64,000 bases of DNA. It comes from Heliopora coerulea (taxonomy: Eukaryota > Cnidaria > Anthozoa > Scleralcyonacea > Helioporidae). A model generated the notes under the pieces. The model saw nothing but the letters and a program-made list of their open reading frames with translations. It searched no databases and was not told where the DNA came from. Position numbers and translations under genes: made by a program. Below are positions 12,335-24,704 of this stretch, piece by piece (the first letter of the stretch is position 1; each line of letters starts with the position of its first letter). Location of the stretch: contig JASJOG010000092.1 in the NCBI GenBank assembly GCA_030142905.1, forward strand, positions 124,001 through 188,000. The letters are read 5' to 3'.

Positions 12335-15300
12335 ATGGGTTTGTACGATACGTTCCGCACTAAACCCTACCCTACTCACTATGGTCCTAATAAAACAGCA
12401 GTGACTGTCGATGTACTTGAAGCAGGACTTGCATTGGCATTTGTTTTACTTGCTTTCTGTTTCTTGCTGGTTTTACCTGGGTTCAAGCGTAAAGAGGTAT
12501 GTTACTTACACTTCATTCACCAGTCCAAGGAAGTGAATTTTTACCGCTTCGTGCGAGCAGAACGAAGACTCAAATTGCAAGTGCGAAAGCATTCCTGATA
12601 AGGTTCCGCAGGCCGTATATATTTGGGCAATATTTAGACTATAGACTGTATGAGACTGTGATTCCTTCGTAGGCTACTAATCCACAGTTCATATCAATAA
12701 ATGAGTCATTCCTACTATCACCAAGGTTCGATACTGAAGTATACGGACAAACCAGGAAAATTTTGCAGTACGGACTGTTCTCAAACGTGGACACTCCACA
12801 CTTCTTTGGCCACAGCAACGAAATATTGCTATTTCCGGTGTGAGCAACAAATAAGTAAAAGTTTACTGCTGCAGAGGTTCTAAGATGTTAACATTTCTCG
12901 CAAAATTGATATTTCAGTTGGTAGTTTTTTTTCTGGTTTTGGCTTTTCATTTGACAGTCACGACAATAATTTACAATATTTGACTCAAGTTTAAGGATAA
13001 TTTTTTCCACCAGGAGATGCTTGAATTATCTCCGATATTTTGCTATCAAACTGTCATGATGATTTTCTTCCGAGTCTATTGTATTATAGATACTCCGATA
13101 CCAAGTAACGCCTGAGTGACACCAGTGGAGTGTTAGTAAAGACCTTCGAACAAACATGTATTGTTGAGGCGTCGTTTCATAAGGCAACACCAGTTTTTAA
13201 GTAAAACTATGACGCAATGCAAATGAGTGTTATGTTTCAATCTAGTGTTACACAATCTGGTGTGTGGGTTGATGATACAACGCGATCCGTGGTCATAAAA
13301 CCTAGAGAAATGTGCTTTTCATATAATCAGATTTGTGGCAAAAATGTTAATTAAAGCCATCTGATAACTGTTCTTCCCAAGGGCCATTACAGACAAATTT
13401 TACAAAGGATTACACGCAGTACAGCGAGTGGACATTTTTCTGCACATCGTCGCTAGAACTGAAGAGTTGCTTAACCTTTTTGTGACACTGCAAAGTATTA
13501 AAAAATATTGGTGGTTTCACATCGCGGGTACTGTAAAAGGGTAAAATGTTTTGTAAAACATCTCTCTCAACGACCTTTGAGCTACTGTTTCTCTTCCTGA
13601 AAACAAAGAAATCATCTCAGCGACGTCAATTGTAGACAAAGACGGTGTCGAATACACTTTAAGGAGAAAGAAGTATTTATTCTCTTTGTTTTGAAAGTAA
13701 ATTTGCTCTGTAGGGATACTTCACATACTTCACATGATTGACTGACCGGTTTTATCAGTTTAAATAAAGACCTTTATTTAATAAATTAATTAATTTAAAT
13801 TTGTTTCGCAGGAATACTTCACATATACTTTAATTAACGTAAATTCCCGAGTTACTAACAAGACTGAGGCTAACCTGTTTGGAAGTCCCATGCTGGCTAC
13901 TTTGACTATTTTTAGTCAAAATCCCCTTTAGCCAGAACATGAGTTCCACGTAAATACGGAAACAAATTGCCGATGGAAAATCCGTAGGGGTTTTATTTCA
14001 ACCAAACCAATAAGGCACTCGGCGCACAAACGTTTAAAATGAACCAGAGGCTCTCTGGTCAGCGCGAACGGCACATAGCACACTAAAATAGCAACCCATT
14101 ATCATCCAACAAAGAATCATTAAAACCAATGAAATGATATTCTGTAATCTGGCCAACGCCATTTGTAGCGCTACAACCTTCCCAAACAAATTCGTGTATT
14201 TTCTCGTCAGGTAAGAAGTTAAAAGGTTCATAACTGTCGTGACTGATCTCAAAGAATTCCAACGTTTCGAGCAAAGGCCCTTCATCAGAGAAGAAAACGT
14301 GTTCTTTCTTTCTCTGACGAAGGGCCTTAGCTCGAAACGTTGAAATTCCTTGAGATCAGTCACAGCAGTTATCAACATTTTAACTTTTTACTTCATTTAT
14401 CATTGTCTACGCAGTATTCTATTCTTATATTTATTGTATCGTCATTTTTAAAATTCCTTTTGTGGTACCTGTACCAGTGGAAATTATGAAGTCACATCTT
14501 TCCAGTACCAGAATCATCCGTTTACTAACATGAAGGGAAAATTTCGCGATTATCGTAGGCTACCTGGTCAACAGGAAAAAATCTGAAGACTTGCGCAGAA
14601 TTTGAACTCAAATCTTTAAGTAACCGAACTGGTACTCCAGCAACTGAGCTGCCGAGTCAAAAGAACAGTGAGCTTGTGTAAGTGGGCGAGTGACTCTCGA
14701 GACAACTTCGGGCTTATTTGTGTGGATATGAAGTGTTTACATAAGAATTACCCCGAAGAATAACATGAAAACATTCCGTGGTTAATCAAATTTCTCGTGC
14801 ACATAAATTTGATTGTACAGCTGTACTGTTCTTAGTTAATAGAACGGCTCAGTTACCCGAAGGTTCGAAGGACTTCGAGTTGACTTTGGCAGTGTGAGTT
14901 AACCATGAAAGTTTCTCTTCATGTCTTCTTTCAGCTCGAGGAACTTCTACGAAATATTGTTCAGTTCCATCATGCCCGTGATTCATCAAAAGATCGATAT
15001 ACTGAAAGAAAACTGGGTTCTTTGCATTGCTTGTTTGAGTGCCCTAGGAAAGTTCTATTTTCGTCGCAAAGACTTCTGCAAGGAGCTTTCACGATAAATT
15101 AAGACCTGTTCGCAGTTATTTCCACGTAGCATTGCGTTTCACTAAGCTTCCATTTCAAGTCTCCGGATACCTCTCAGTCAATCCGGAAAGTATGTACATG
15201 AAAGTATACATAAGTGTCGCTCAATTGAGTTCTAATTAAACTGTTTATTAACGAGGAACTCACAATACGTTTATGGATGAGCCAAGTTGGTTATTTTAAA

Positions 15301-18300
15301 ATTTGCGTGGGTTGCAGTGGCGTCATTCAATTTTACTACCTGTATGTTCTAATCACGACAAACTTCAGCACTCAAATTCAAAGAAATTAAGTAACCTCTA
15401 TTTAAGGTCGTTTTCTTTGAATCCGAAGACATCTTTATTAAAATGAAAAAGGTCATCACGTGACATTCGATACATATTTCACTTTTCACTTTTCTGAGCA
15501 CAGGCCCACGAGGTCACTTGGGGATCTGGAAACAGACACCGGATGTGCTCAACTTTTCGCACAGCCGCGCTGAAGAAGTGAAAGGATTTGGGGACGAGAA
15601 AGAACAAAGCATGGTTCCACTCTTCTGTTCAGCATTCGAGATTTCTTCCTTCACTTTTCATTTAACAATTTATAAAACTCATCAAGAATTCATGAAGAAA
15701 AACCAAACAAATTTAAAGTTTAATCAGTTGTTGTAAATTGTGATACAACCACTAGTGACGGTATCACACTGCTTTTCATGAACTTTTCGTGCTATTTTCT
15801 CGACTCAAATCGTTGGAATCTCCACCATTTATTTGAAGAACACAAACGTGTACATGTGTTTGCATCATAAGTACTTCATAATATTCGCCCCGGCGTTGTA
15901 TCAGACATACCACTCGCCTTCGGCTCGTGCTTGTATAATCCGATACAACAAAGCCGCTTATATCGTAATACAGGTGGCTTGCACATGACGTCACGGCGGC
16001 CATGTTGGTGGTTACAACTCCTGGTTCATATGAACCTTTCGTGCTATTTTCTTGACTAAAATCGTTGGAATCTTCACCATTTTTGAAGAACACGAATGTT
16101 TCCATGTTTTTGATTCATAAGTTGTTTACAACATTCGCGTCCGTGTTGTATTGAACATACAACCATTCACCGTCCGCTCGTGATTGTATGTTCAACACAG
16201 CACGGTCGCTCATGTTGTAAACATTACATAAAGAGTGAATGCCACTTACAACTTCAACAAAATATTCATCTGCATTATTGTTAATTTTGTGGCAACCGAG
16301 GGTAAATAGGACGGTCCCAGGTAAGTCCCGCGGCTAATTTTGCCGGCTGCAAGATTTTTGCCGGTAATCGCGTTCTAGCCAATCTTTGGTTCGTTTATTC
16401 TATGAACGTCGCATGGGGCGACGCAGGAATATCGAGTCCAACCAAACTTTTATTTGTCAGTTGTCGACTCCAGCAATGTAAAATGAACTAGATATTTCAT
16501 AATAAACCTGTTCATGTTACCTTGAGGATGATTCTGGAATAGTAAAGTGAAAGGGCGCTTCACAAACCGAACACATTGAATTGATTCTTGCAAACATTTT
16601 CATCAATTCTTGTAAAACCTTCGCATTCACGGAAGTGCTTCCGACCAATGCTTACGCGATAAATTGTTCATGAGCTCGTTATGAAAGCGTGTTTGTGGGT
16701 CTTTTCCCGAATGTTTTGCGATTTGATAAACAGAAAATTTATCATCACGGTATTTAGGAAGGAAAATACCACGGTATCACGACAATACCGAATATTAATG
16801 AAATGGAATGCAGTTTAGTTGAGTTAGTTGTCCTTCAGAATTTGAGCGACCAAAAGTTGGACTTCCCACAAATTGTGACCCGCCAAAATCAGCTAGTCAT
16901 TGTCATTTTATTTGATGTCGGCTCCCTATAGCTTTTTTTTATGTGACTTTCTTTGAACGAAAAGTGAAATGCCTCATTTGACAAGAAGCAATTTCAGCTA
17001 AGACTTGAAAATGGCCACTAAGACATTTTGCATTAAAGTAAAACATGCAAAAAATGTCTGCCGTTCTTCATTAAAGTTAAAACAACAAATACCATACCGT
17101 GTGCGGTACTTTCAGTTTGTTATTTCGACATTTACTGATACTGGCGGGATATCGAAGTAACAACGTCATATCGCCAGGCGCTAAGCTAGGGGATTTTTAA
17201 TAACGATTCAACACTAATAAATTTTAATAAATTCGACATTTTTAATAACGATTATTGTCATGTGAGGTCTGCTTTACAACGTTCTGACATATCACTCGTG
17301 TCTTTATGCCACTGACTTCTATGCTCAATATTATAAATAATTCATACCATAATTGGGAACACTTTATGTACGTTCGGATCACATAAAAGCATTGTTTGAA
17401 GACAGTGAGAGGATTTGTTGGATACGATAAGACGACTGGCCATGTTTTTCAATCGAGCGAGCCAAAATTCGGGTGGAACGCTATAACGGGTGAAATTTTC
17501 CCACTCGGCAAAATTTTTCGCACCACTTACGCGGCAAGCCGCACAACTATCCTTTCATGGAAATCCAATGCATTGTTCAAGAGTTTTCGTGAATATAAGC
17601 GTAAAAAGGGAAGGCAACTGAGTGTTTAAAGCATAACACAAGGAAACCGAAAATTGAAACAAAAGAATGCTGAAGACTTTATTCTATCCAAAAAATCGTG
17701 AAAGCAAAACTAAAAAAAGATTTTGAACGTGTCACCAGTCGATAACAGGACAGCTTTGTGATGAATCTTTGCGTTCACAACGCTTTAACATTCGTTTCGT
17801 TAACAACAAACCCGTTATTCTGTATGTGGAGGCTACATGTTGTTCTACACAAAGTTTTTACTTACGTTTCCACTGTTTCTTTTTTGTCTTTTCCAGCGCC
17901 TGTTTGTCTCCATCCGTATAGTTGTCAGTTTGTTCATTGGAAGCGTTATCATGCGTGAGTATCCCTGTAAACAAAGATAATTTCAATATTCCAAGCAAAC
18001 AATAATAAATCGATAAATAACGATTGAATATCGATTAATGAACAAGCAAATTACAGGAGCGATGAAGTAATCTAACAAAGTGACAATTTGTTGAAGAAGT
18101 TTAGATTTTGGATTTTTTTGCTTCAAGTAAGTTTTCAGACCACGATTTGCGAAACGTTTAATGTGGGAAAGGTAAAGCAATATAAAAAGTCTGTACAACG
18201 GAGAAAACTGCCCTGCGGATTTTCATCCTAAAACTGGGTTTCTATTAATAGACTATGGACGCGCGAAAGAAAATTTCCTTTTGTCTTCCGAACTCTAAGG

Positions 18301-21300
18301 TGAAACTAAGTAGAAAACTATTGAAGTTTAAGAATAGAACAGTCGCTCGTGCGACTGTATTCGTACAATGGAACTCCATCATTAACGGAGATAGTCTGCC
18401 ATTGGCGATCTAAACTGTCTGGCGTTGGCCACAGTAGAACTGTCTGACGTTGGCCAGAGTAAAATTGAAAAGTCACATGGAGACACATAATTTTTGAAGG
18501 AGGAAACGTCTTTGGCAACAGCCTCCGTAACTCAGTTGGCAGAGCATCGCACTAGTTTCGCAAGGTCACGGGTTCGATTCCCAGCCGGATGGCCCAATGT
18601 TGCATTTTTCGCAACAGGAGCGTAAATGCCATAATGTTCTATCACATATAGACACATATGAGTTACACCAGTGAACATCACTTGTGGGCCATGAGTGTCT
18701 GTTTTTAGAGAGTTCTCTATTCCTCGCACATTTTGAAGAAAGTCTTTTCAAATTTTATTGTACTTTCTTGGACATGGTTGAGTTTTCACATTCGTATTCC
18801 TACTTCCCATGATCTAATTCTTCCACTTTGCAGTTTCGAACTTTGGTATGGAATGGGAAAAGTCAGAAATCGAGACCAAAACTTTGTACAAAGCTTTCTC
18901 AAAAAAGGAGATCGAAGCTCACATTGGAGTGAAAATTGGTTTACGTGGAGTGAATATCACAATGAAAGGTACTTGGTCATCTAGTACTACGACAGAAACC
19001 TGGCATACCTAACCTATAACAAAAGTCAACTATGCAAACATTATCGACACTTAGAAATATAGAAGACGCGCGGTCAGGAAGAACCATAATAACAATAAAT
19101 CAAGGCGTTCTCTGACGCTAATATTTTTATTCTTATTCGAGCTTTCGGCTACCAGTTTTGTAGCCCCCACGACAAGTTATACCACACCACATCACAGTAA
19201 GTCATATCACTTCTAATTACCCCACACCAAGTTATATCACACCACATCACAGTAAGTCATATCATTTCTAGTTACCCTACACCAAGTTATACCACATCAC
19301 ATCACAGTTAAGTCATATCACTTCCACAGTTAAGTCATATCACTTCTAATTACCCTACACCAAGTTATACCACACCACATCACACGACACCACACCACCC
19401 CTCACCAATAACATCACACTTCATCACTTCAAACTAACACCACATCACCCTGCAACTGGTCTCACCACATCGCATCACCACATACCAAGTTACACCCTCC
19501 ACATCACCCCCAACCAACTCCGATTCACACCACTTCCGATCACCCCAGTTCACCCAACACCTATCACATGTGAGTTCTACCCAGTGAAACCACATCACTG
19601 CACACGGTACTACCTTGTGCCATCCCCAAAGATCACTAAACAGAAAGAAACCACTCTGAACTGTTTTCACGTGTTTTGTTCGCTATAGGTAAACCTGTGG
19701 ACATAAAAGTGGACAATCAAACAACGGAGAAGGTCGACTACAATGAACGATTCCACTGGAGTTCACCGTGGGCACAAGGCAGGATTGGATTTGGTCCGTT
19801 TGGTAAGGGGAAAGTTGATATACATTACCCATTCCATTAAGGAAATTCACCAGCATTAAATTGTAATATTCAATTCGTTACTAACTTAAGATGCGTTTGA
19901 AATAAAGCGACATGAAAGGCCAGAAAAAGACTTAAAATGTCGTTCTTCGCTGTTGTTAGACTCCATTACAAACGTCCATCGTTGGTTTTGATTGGTGAAA
20001 AGTTTCACCCCCTCAGCATTAACTCATCGGCAGACATTGGAGCACCATAATCAATTAATCATCAAAATAGCCATCATAATGTCCAACTTAATTATCAATA
20101 CAACCATCATAACCTTCATCATTATAGTCATTATAACTATAATTATCTTTCTCATATTCATCATCATTTTTACCGTCACTATAACATCATTAATCATAAC
20201 AGTTTACAGCCAAATACTTTGATGAGAAAGTTTGTTTTTTAAATACTACGTGCCATTATTTTACATGAATTTCTTTCAGCGGGAAACATTAATCGTGAAT
20301 TTCGACAAGCACAGTACAAAGGGCTCCCCTACGCCATTTTATGGATAGCTGAGTATTTCACCATAGATGGGGAGAATATCCGATGGGGAAGATCATACCG
20401 CATGGCAGGATTTTATACCCACATTTGTTTGTGGTAAGAGAACTTGAAAAGTTGAATAAACTTTTAATATTGTGAAGTGTCATCCAGTCATTCTTGCTTG
20501 GAGAGAAACACTTGTTTCGTCGGAGCAGACTATTGCAGATGAAACAAGAGAACTCTTTAATATTAACAAGAATTACAGTGAATAGAGAAATTCTTAGGAA
20601 TTGCAATTCCATTAATTGTGACGGCATAAATTAATAAGACCGTGACCTAAAAAGTCACTCAGCGTCTGACTGTTGACATTTGCACTCAGTTAAGATATTA
20701 AATCTTTGAACCCTTAGACTACCACACCCGTCTTGGGTCCACTTTAATGATTTTCTTCTAGTTAGCGCCTGCGGAGGGGAAGGTGAAGCCATGGCCATAG
20801 CGTAAGGTCAAATACAATACGAAATCCTGCATGAACCAGAGACGAACAGCGATATTGTGTAAACAAGCTGATCACAGTCTCCAGACCTAACCAGACTTTC
20901 TTGAAGAGGCTACAGTTCTAAACAATATGTAAGTTTACCATTACACGGCATGTATGGAAACTCATACAAAATGTCAAATTACGATTGGCAAATGAAGGTA
21001 AAAGACTGCTGTTTCGTGGGAAAAAGCTGTGATTAAAAAGAAAATAGAATTTCTTGTGATTTTTAACTCTGATAAAAGCTTTCGTAAGCAGCCCCTTGAC
21101 CTGTTTTCCTCGTCTTTTTCAGGACTGCCTTTGCTCTATGGCTGATCACCTTGATCTTATTCTTCGTCGTTATCCAATACGCCACGATTTTCCTGGGTCT
21201 AACCGGAGGATTGATGGTACTTGGTAATATCATTTACGCCACCTTACGTTGGGGACCTCCTCTTGTCATTCCTTTCAATGCACACGATAAAATAGAACCC

Positions 21301-22724
21301 CATTTTGGATGGTGTTTTTATCTTTCACTTCTAACAGGTAAAGTGCGGTGCCTCGACCAATATACATCAGTACAGATCATGTGTGTTTTTAACACTCGAG
21401 CGAAAGATTTGAAGGAAGTGCTATATGGATCTGTGTTAGACTGCATCAGCTTGGGTTTTTGAATCCACCGAGTAGTGTGAGGTTGTCGTTGTCTTTTAAC
21501 GCCAAGAGCAATGTTTTTACATTCAGTTGTTTGTTTATAAGTCTAGTAACTCATTTTACACATTCAGAAGTTAAATTGAAAGTAGTGCGTAAGTCCCGGA
21601 TAGGACAGGCAGCAACGGTAGTATATGACGAACTCCGTACTCAGACAGATAATACATGACAACTGGGCCACATAGTGCCATGTCTGTGCCAATTGAAGAA
21701 TGTAAGATGCGGTTGTCCTTATGTTTCTTGATATGCAACCAGAAATCTCAGACTTGTCGTAAGATGCGTTCATTGCAGGAATGCAGCATGTCGGTTCACA
21801 AGTTCTGACAATCTTGCTATTTCATCAAGTCGACCTTGACCAACAATGCGACAGTAAGTCGGACTTCAATTGACACGCGCAGGGCTATGGCAAGTATGCG
21901 GAGCTAGCCGTGCGAAAGCATTTTGATATCTACTCGTCAATTAACTTGAAACTAGATGGCTGCAGGTTTGTTAAAACTTGCGCGATTCTAGGTCGTGTAG
22001 TTGGTTGAAGACTGCATGCCTGGTGATCCTCTAGGGTGACTCAGCCCGATCACTTCCCTGCGAAGATTAATCACCTCCGATCCCTCTGATTCCAAACAAT
22101 TCATGACCTTCCCAAGATTCAGCTGATCCATGCACTGTGACAAAACGTAATTGACCTAAACTCAACCCACTGACCGATCATGAGTTAGTGTTCACCCTTT
22201 TTCTCTTCGACCATTTCATAGTTAGCTTCTTTAAAAATGAACCTCTCTAAGACGTTAGAGGTTGTTACAAGTTACAGATCCACCATATTGTTCGATGCAA
22301 CTTAGTTCTCAATACGAACGTAAGGAAACTTGGTGTCACATGTTAGTTTAATTTGCATCGAACAAGACGGCGGATCTCTCCCTGATAACGACCCCAACTG
22401 CCTGTGCAAAAAATTTTTCTTGGTAAATTGGCAACTAAACTTCTCATTTTCATCTCAGGTGTTGGTTGTATAGTGCTCGCTATTTTGATCACCGTCATGG
22501 ACTTTTACTTCCCATCGGCCACCGCATCTTTCTTCAACATCGATATCTTGGCAGACTTTGAGGACGTGATCATCGTCAAAGCCAAAGAAGAGGTTGGAGA
22601 GGCAAGTAACACAGCCAGTGAAACGTCTGACTCAAGTACGCACGAACTGAAACCAGTGGAGAACAACGGAAATGGACAAAGTGACAACCAAGAGGAGGAT
22701 TATGGAAATGTCGAGGTAAAATAA
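12335..22724 (+). CDS. Dual oxidase maturation factor DUOXA-a
   Basis: Seven coding exons: 12335-12496, 17897-17954, 18834-18968, 19689-19802, 20280-20433, 21123-21337 and 22459-22724. All borders are GT-AG and phases join without a break to give 367 residues. DUOXA proteins are five-pass membrane partners that carry DUOX from the ER to the plasma membrane and stay in the active complex. Seen here: an N-terminal MGLYDTF, helix 1 (LALAFVLLAFCFLLVLPG), helix 2 (VVSLFIGSVI), a large loop with the family segments MEWEKSE, LYKAFS and the glycosylation sequon GVNITM, then AEYFTIDGENIRWGR and three more helices, ending in an acidic Ser/Glu-rich tail. An in-frame stop at 12317 makes the ATG at 12335 the first possible start. 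Intron 1 is 5.4 kb. A GAG/GTAAAA donor at 22715 could skip the stop and join a further exon at 24504. Confidence 0.95.
14213..14390. mobile_element. Foldback element with hammerhead-like cores in both arms
   Basis: Two arms of about 80 nt are inverted copies around a short spacer near 14296-14305. Each carries a hammerhead-ribozyme-like core. On the plus strand CTGACGA (14314-14320) is followed by a GGGC/GCTC stem with a CTTA loop and GAAA (14334-14337). On the minus strand CTGATGA (14288-14282) is followed by the same stem and GAAA ending at 14265. Such motifs are known from Penelope-like element terminal repeats, so this may be a head-to-head remnant of one. Stem III and the cleavage triplet were not resolved, so self-cleavage is not shown. 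Confidence 0.6.
15779..16220 (+). repeat. Pair of diverged direct repeats, about 255 bp spacing
   Basis: The segment with 'CGTGCTATTTTC' and 'AATCGTTGGAATC' near 15788 recurs near 16043 in the same orientation. In each copy it is followed by an ACGAATGT-like run, 'TGTTGTAT' and a palindromic 'CGGCTCGTG' or 'CCGCTCGTG' portion. No coding motif is present. The family is not recognised. Confidence 0.65.
18405..18475 (-). repeat. Dispersed 'GTTAGCCAGAGTAAAA' repeat, diverged double copy
   Basis: Two back-to-back units contain CTGTCTGGCGTTGGCCACAG and CTGTCTGACGTTGGCCAGAG, then TAAAAT. They are related to copies at 36465, 40040, 54425 and 61190. This copy lies in intron 2 of DUOXA-a. Confidence 0.55.
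18521..18593 (+). repeat. tRNA-derived SINE head or tRNA pseudogene
   Basis: A 73-nt stretch has A-box-like 'TAACTCAGTTGGCAGAGC' and B-box-like 'GGGTTCGATTCCC' at tRNA spacing. The acceptor and anticodon stems have mismatches, so it cannot be a working tRNA. It is most likely the RNA polymerase III promoter end of a SINE, in intron 2 of DUOXA-a. Confidence 0.65.
19173..19400 (+). repeat. 55-bp minisatellite
   Basis: Units beginning CAAGTTAT start at 19173, 19228, 19283 and 19361, giving a 55-bp period. The third unit is longer, by a partial internal duplication of about 23 bp. The array decays into CA-rich sequence up to about 19600. It lies in intron 3 of DUOXA-a, just before exon 4. Confidence 0.88.
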
Positions 22725-24503
22725 CCACTAAATTTTACGCATAAATATCAAGAAAATGGAACAAACGTTTCTTACCAATTGACTAAAGGAAGCTACGAAA
22801 CAGCCATGATAGATAATTACATAGAACGCAATGATGACTGGCACAAACTAAACAACTGTCTCGTATTGTAATGCAACTGTAAGACTATGCTGGTTCAGGT
22901 TAGCCCAAACATATAAACAAACATTAGGACTACTTAATAATATACATGAAAAAAATTTCTCTATTCTGATTGGCTGAAAGCAGTGCAAAATCAAGGTAAC
23001 TGTAAGTGGCATTGAATGACCTTCTTTCTGCACTGAATGACTTATTTTTGGCACTACATTACTTTGTTATTATTATTTATCTGTTTATTATTATTATTAT
23101 TATTTATTATTTGGCACTACATTGCTTTATCATTATTATTTATTATTTATTAATTTCTCATCTATTATTTGGCATTACATTACTTTATTATTTATTATCA
23201 TTATTTATTAATTGGCACTACATTTCTTCATTATCATTTATTATTTATTTATTATCATTACTTATTATTAGGCACAACATTATTTTATTATTATTATTTA
23301 TTTATTTATTACTTATTATTTGGCACTACATTACTTTATTATTTATTTATTATCATTATTTATTAATTGGCACTACATTACTTCATTATCATTTATTTAT
23401 TTATTATCATTACTTATTATTAGGCACAACATTATTTTATTATTATAATTTATTATTTACAATTTATTTATTATTATTTATTATTTGGCACGACATTACT
23501 TTATTCAGATGTATCATTAGTTGGCAATGGCATGGTTTCTAGTACAACTTGGAAAAACGCAAACTCGTGAGTTTTTCAATATATAATTGAGTTTTATATA
23601 TAAATGAGTTGTTTCAAATTATAAGTATAGGATAAATACCAAGAATGGAGGCTTGAAGCCAGCTACTATTTATCCATCTTAAAACACAATTAAAGGAGTT
23701 TTTTTTTCCAGAAATGTTAAGCGGCATGATTTGTTTTTGTTTTGAGAAGTAAAAAAACACGTTTTCAGTTTGTGTTCCTTCTTGGATTGTTTTCAGGGAT
23801 TGTATACATAATCCCAGCTATTTCAGGTATTGTACATACAGTCCCCGCCAGCTTTTCAAGAGCTCTTTTGCTTAGATAGGTCTCTTAGGGGGATAAAACT
23901 CTCAAGAGAACAAAGAAAACCGACTTAATCGTGTTTTAATTCCAAATAACACTCATCCATCGAACTCGTGCTATTTCGATAGTCTCCTAAAAACTCACTA
24001 GTGCGTGTTTCTTCTAAACTGCACTAGAAACCACGCTATTGCTTATACATATACGATAATCAGAATGAGTTCCTAACAGACATGTATCGTTCAGACCAAA
24101 GCTAAAGCGTGTTTCAAACCAGGGTACGGCTGTCTAAAACACGAGTAACTTTACTACGGTTAAGTTAAAAATTCTTGGAAAAATTCTGAGAATACTACTA
24201 ATGAAAGGTTGAAGTTTTACGACATTTAGAAACAGATTTAACAGCCTGACGGCCAGGCTTAGCTGAATGATTACTGTGTCTTACCATTCAGTCATGAAAT
24301 GGTTATGGATATGATTCTGCTTGATTGAAAAAGCCTGACAAATAAATGGGCGGTCAAGTGTAGCCCATATTCTGTGAGTGTACAAGAGGCTCCTAGGAGA
24401 CAAACCAGTGAGCCGATTTCTTTTTCTACAAGTTTTAAAATCTCGACTAATGTTTGTTCCGTAGTTTGCAACAAGTTCACTTTAATTTTCTCCATAAACG
24501 TAG
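22725..24503. other. Downstream of DUOXA-a short form, no firm gene
   Basis: This is either 3' untranslated and intergenic sequence after the stop at 22722-22724, or an intron if the donor at 22715 is used. It contains the ATTATT-rich minisatellite at 23040-23520. No canonical AATAAA was noted just after the stop. Confidence 0.6.
23040..23520 (+). repeat. AT-rich minisatellite with GGCACTACATTACTT units
   Basis: About 480 bp of tandem units. Each has a variable TTATTATTTATT run followed by GGCACTACATTACTTTATT or a GGCACAACATTATTT variant, spaced about 55-70 bp. Tyr/Leu/Ile-rich open frames across it are artefacts of the repeat. Confidence 0.88.
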
Positions 24504-24704
24504 ACCATCACCAAATTCCGCGTGCGTACTCGTACGGGCCTGGGTCTGACTCGTCGCAACCCTCGTGCTCCACGACCCGCACCACGCCAGGTTCCTAAAC
24601 AGACCGATAATGAAGACGATGATGAACACTTCTACGCCAACGTACCTCGAAGAGGGGTTTCTGTCAAGGTTCACAATCCACATTATGTCCCTCAAAAAGG
24701 GTAA
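24504..24704 (+). CDS. Candidate alternative C-terminal exon of DUOXA-a
   Basis: An open stretch follows an acceptor-like TTTTCTCCATAAACGTAG at 24503. It starts in phase 0, as needed after the conserved GAG/GT donor position at 22715. It encodes a basic, Pro/Arg-rich segment (RNPRAPRPAPRQVP), then an acidic DNEDDDEHF and a VPRRGVSVKVHNPHYVP stretch. It then meets either a stop at 24702 or a strong donor, AAAAAGG/GTAAGT, at 24700. DUOXA-b has a matching in-frame GAG/GT in its last exon. Codon usage looks coding but no family motif confirms it. If real, DUOXA-a has a long cytosolic tail. Confidence 0.4.
   Translation, partial: TITKFRVRTRTGLGLTRRNPRAPRPAPRQVPKQTDNEDDDEHFYANVPRRGVSVKVHNPHYVPQKG

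Larger units (their letters stand above)
12497..17896. other. Intron 1 of DUOXA-a
   Basis: A 5.4 kb intron in phase 0 between the exons encoding the first two membrane helices. It holds the foldback element at 14213-14390 and a pair of direct repeats near 15779-16220. No conserved exon was found; open frames at 15518 and 17396 show no recognisable motif. Confidence 0.85.

Noticed and set aside
17396..17629. 77-codon open frame in DUOXA-a intron 1
   Set aside because: It starts without an ATG, has no splice signals matching the gene's phase and shows no family motif.
23006..23542. 178-codon Tyr/Leu/Ile-rich open frame
   Set aside because: It lies entirely within the AT-rich minisatellite; the protein repeats with the DNA unit.
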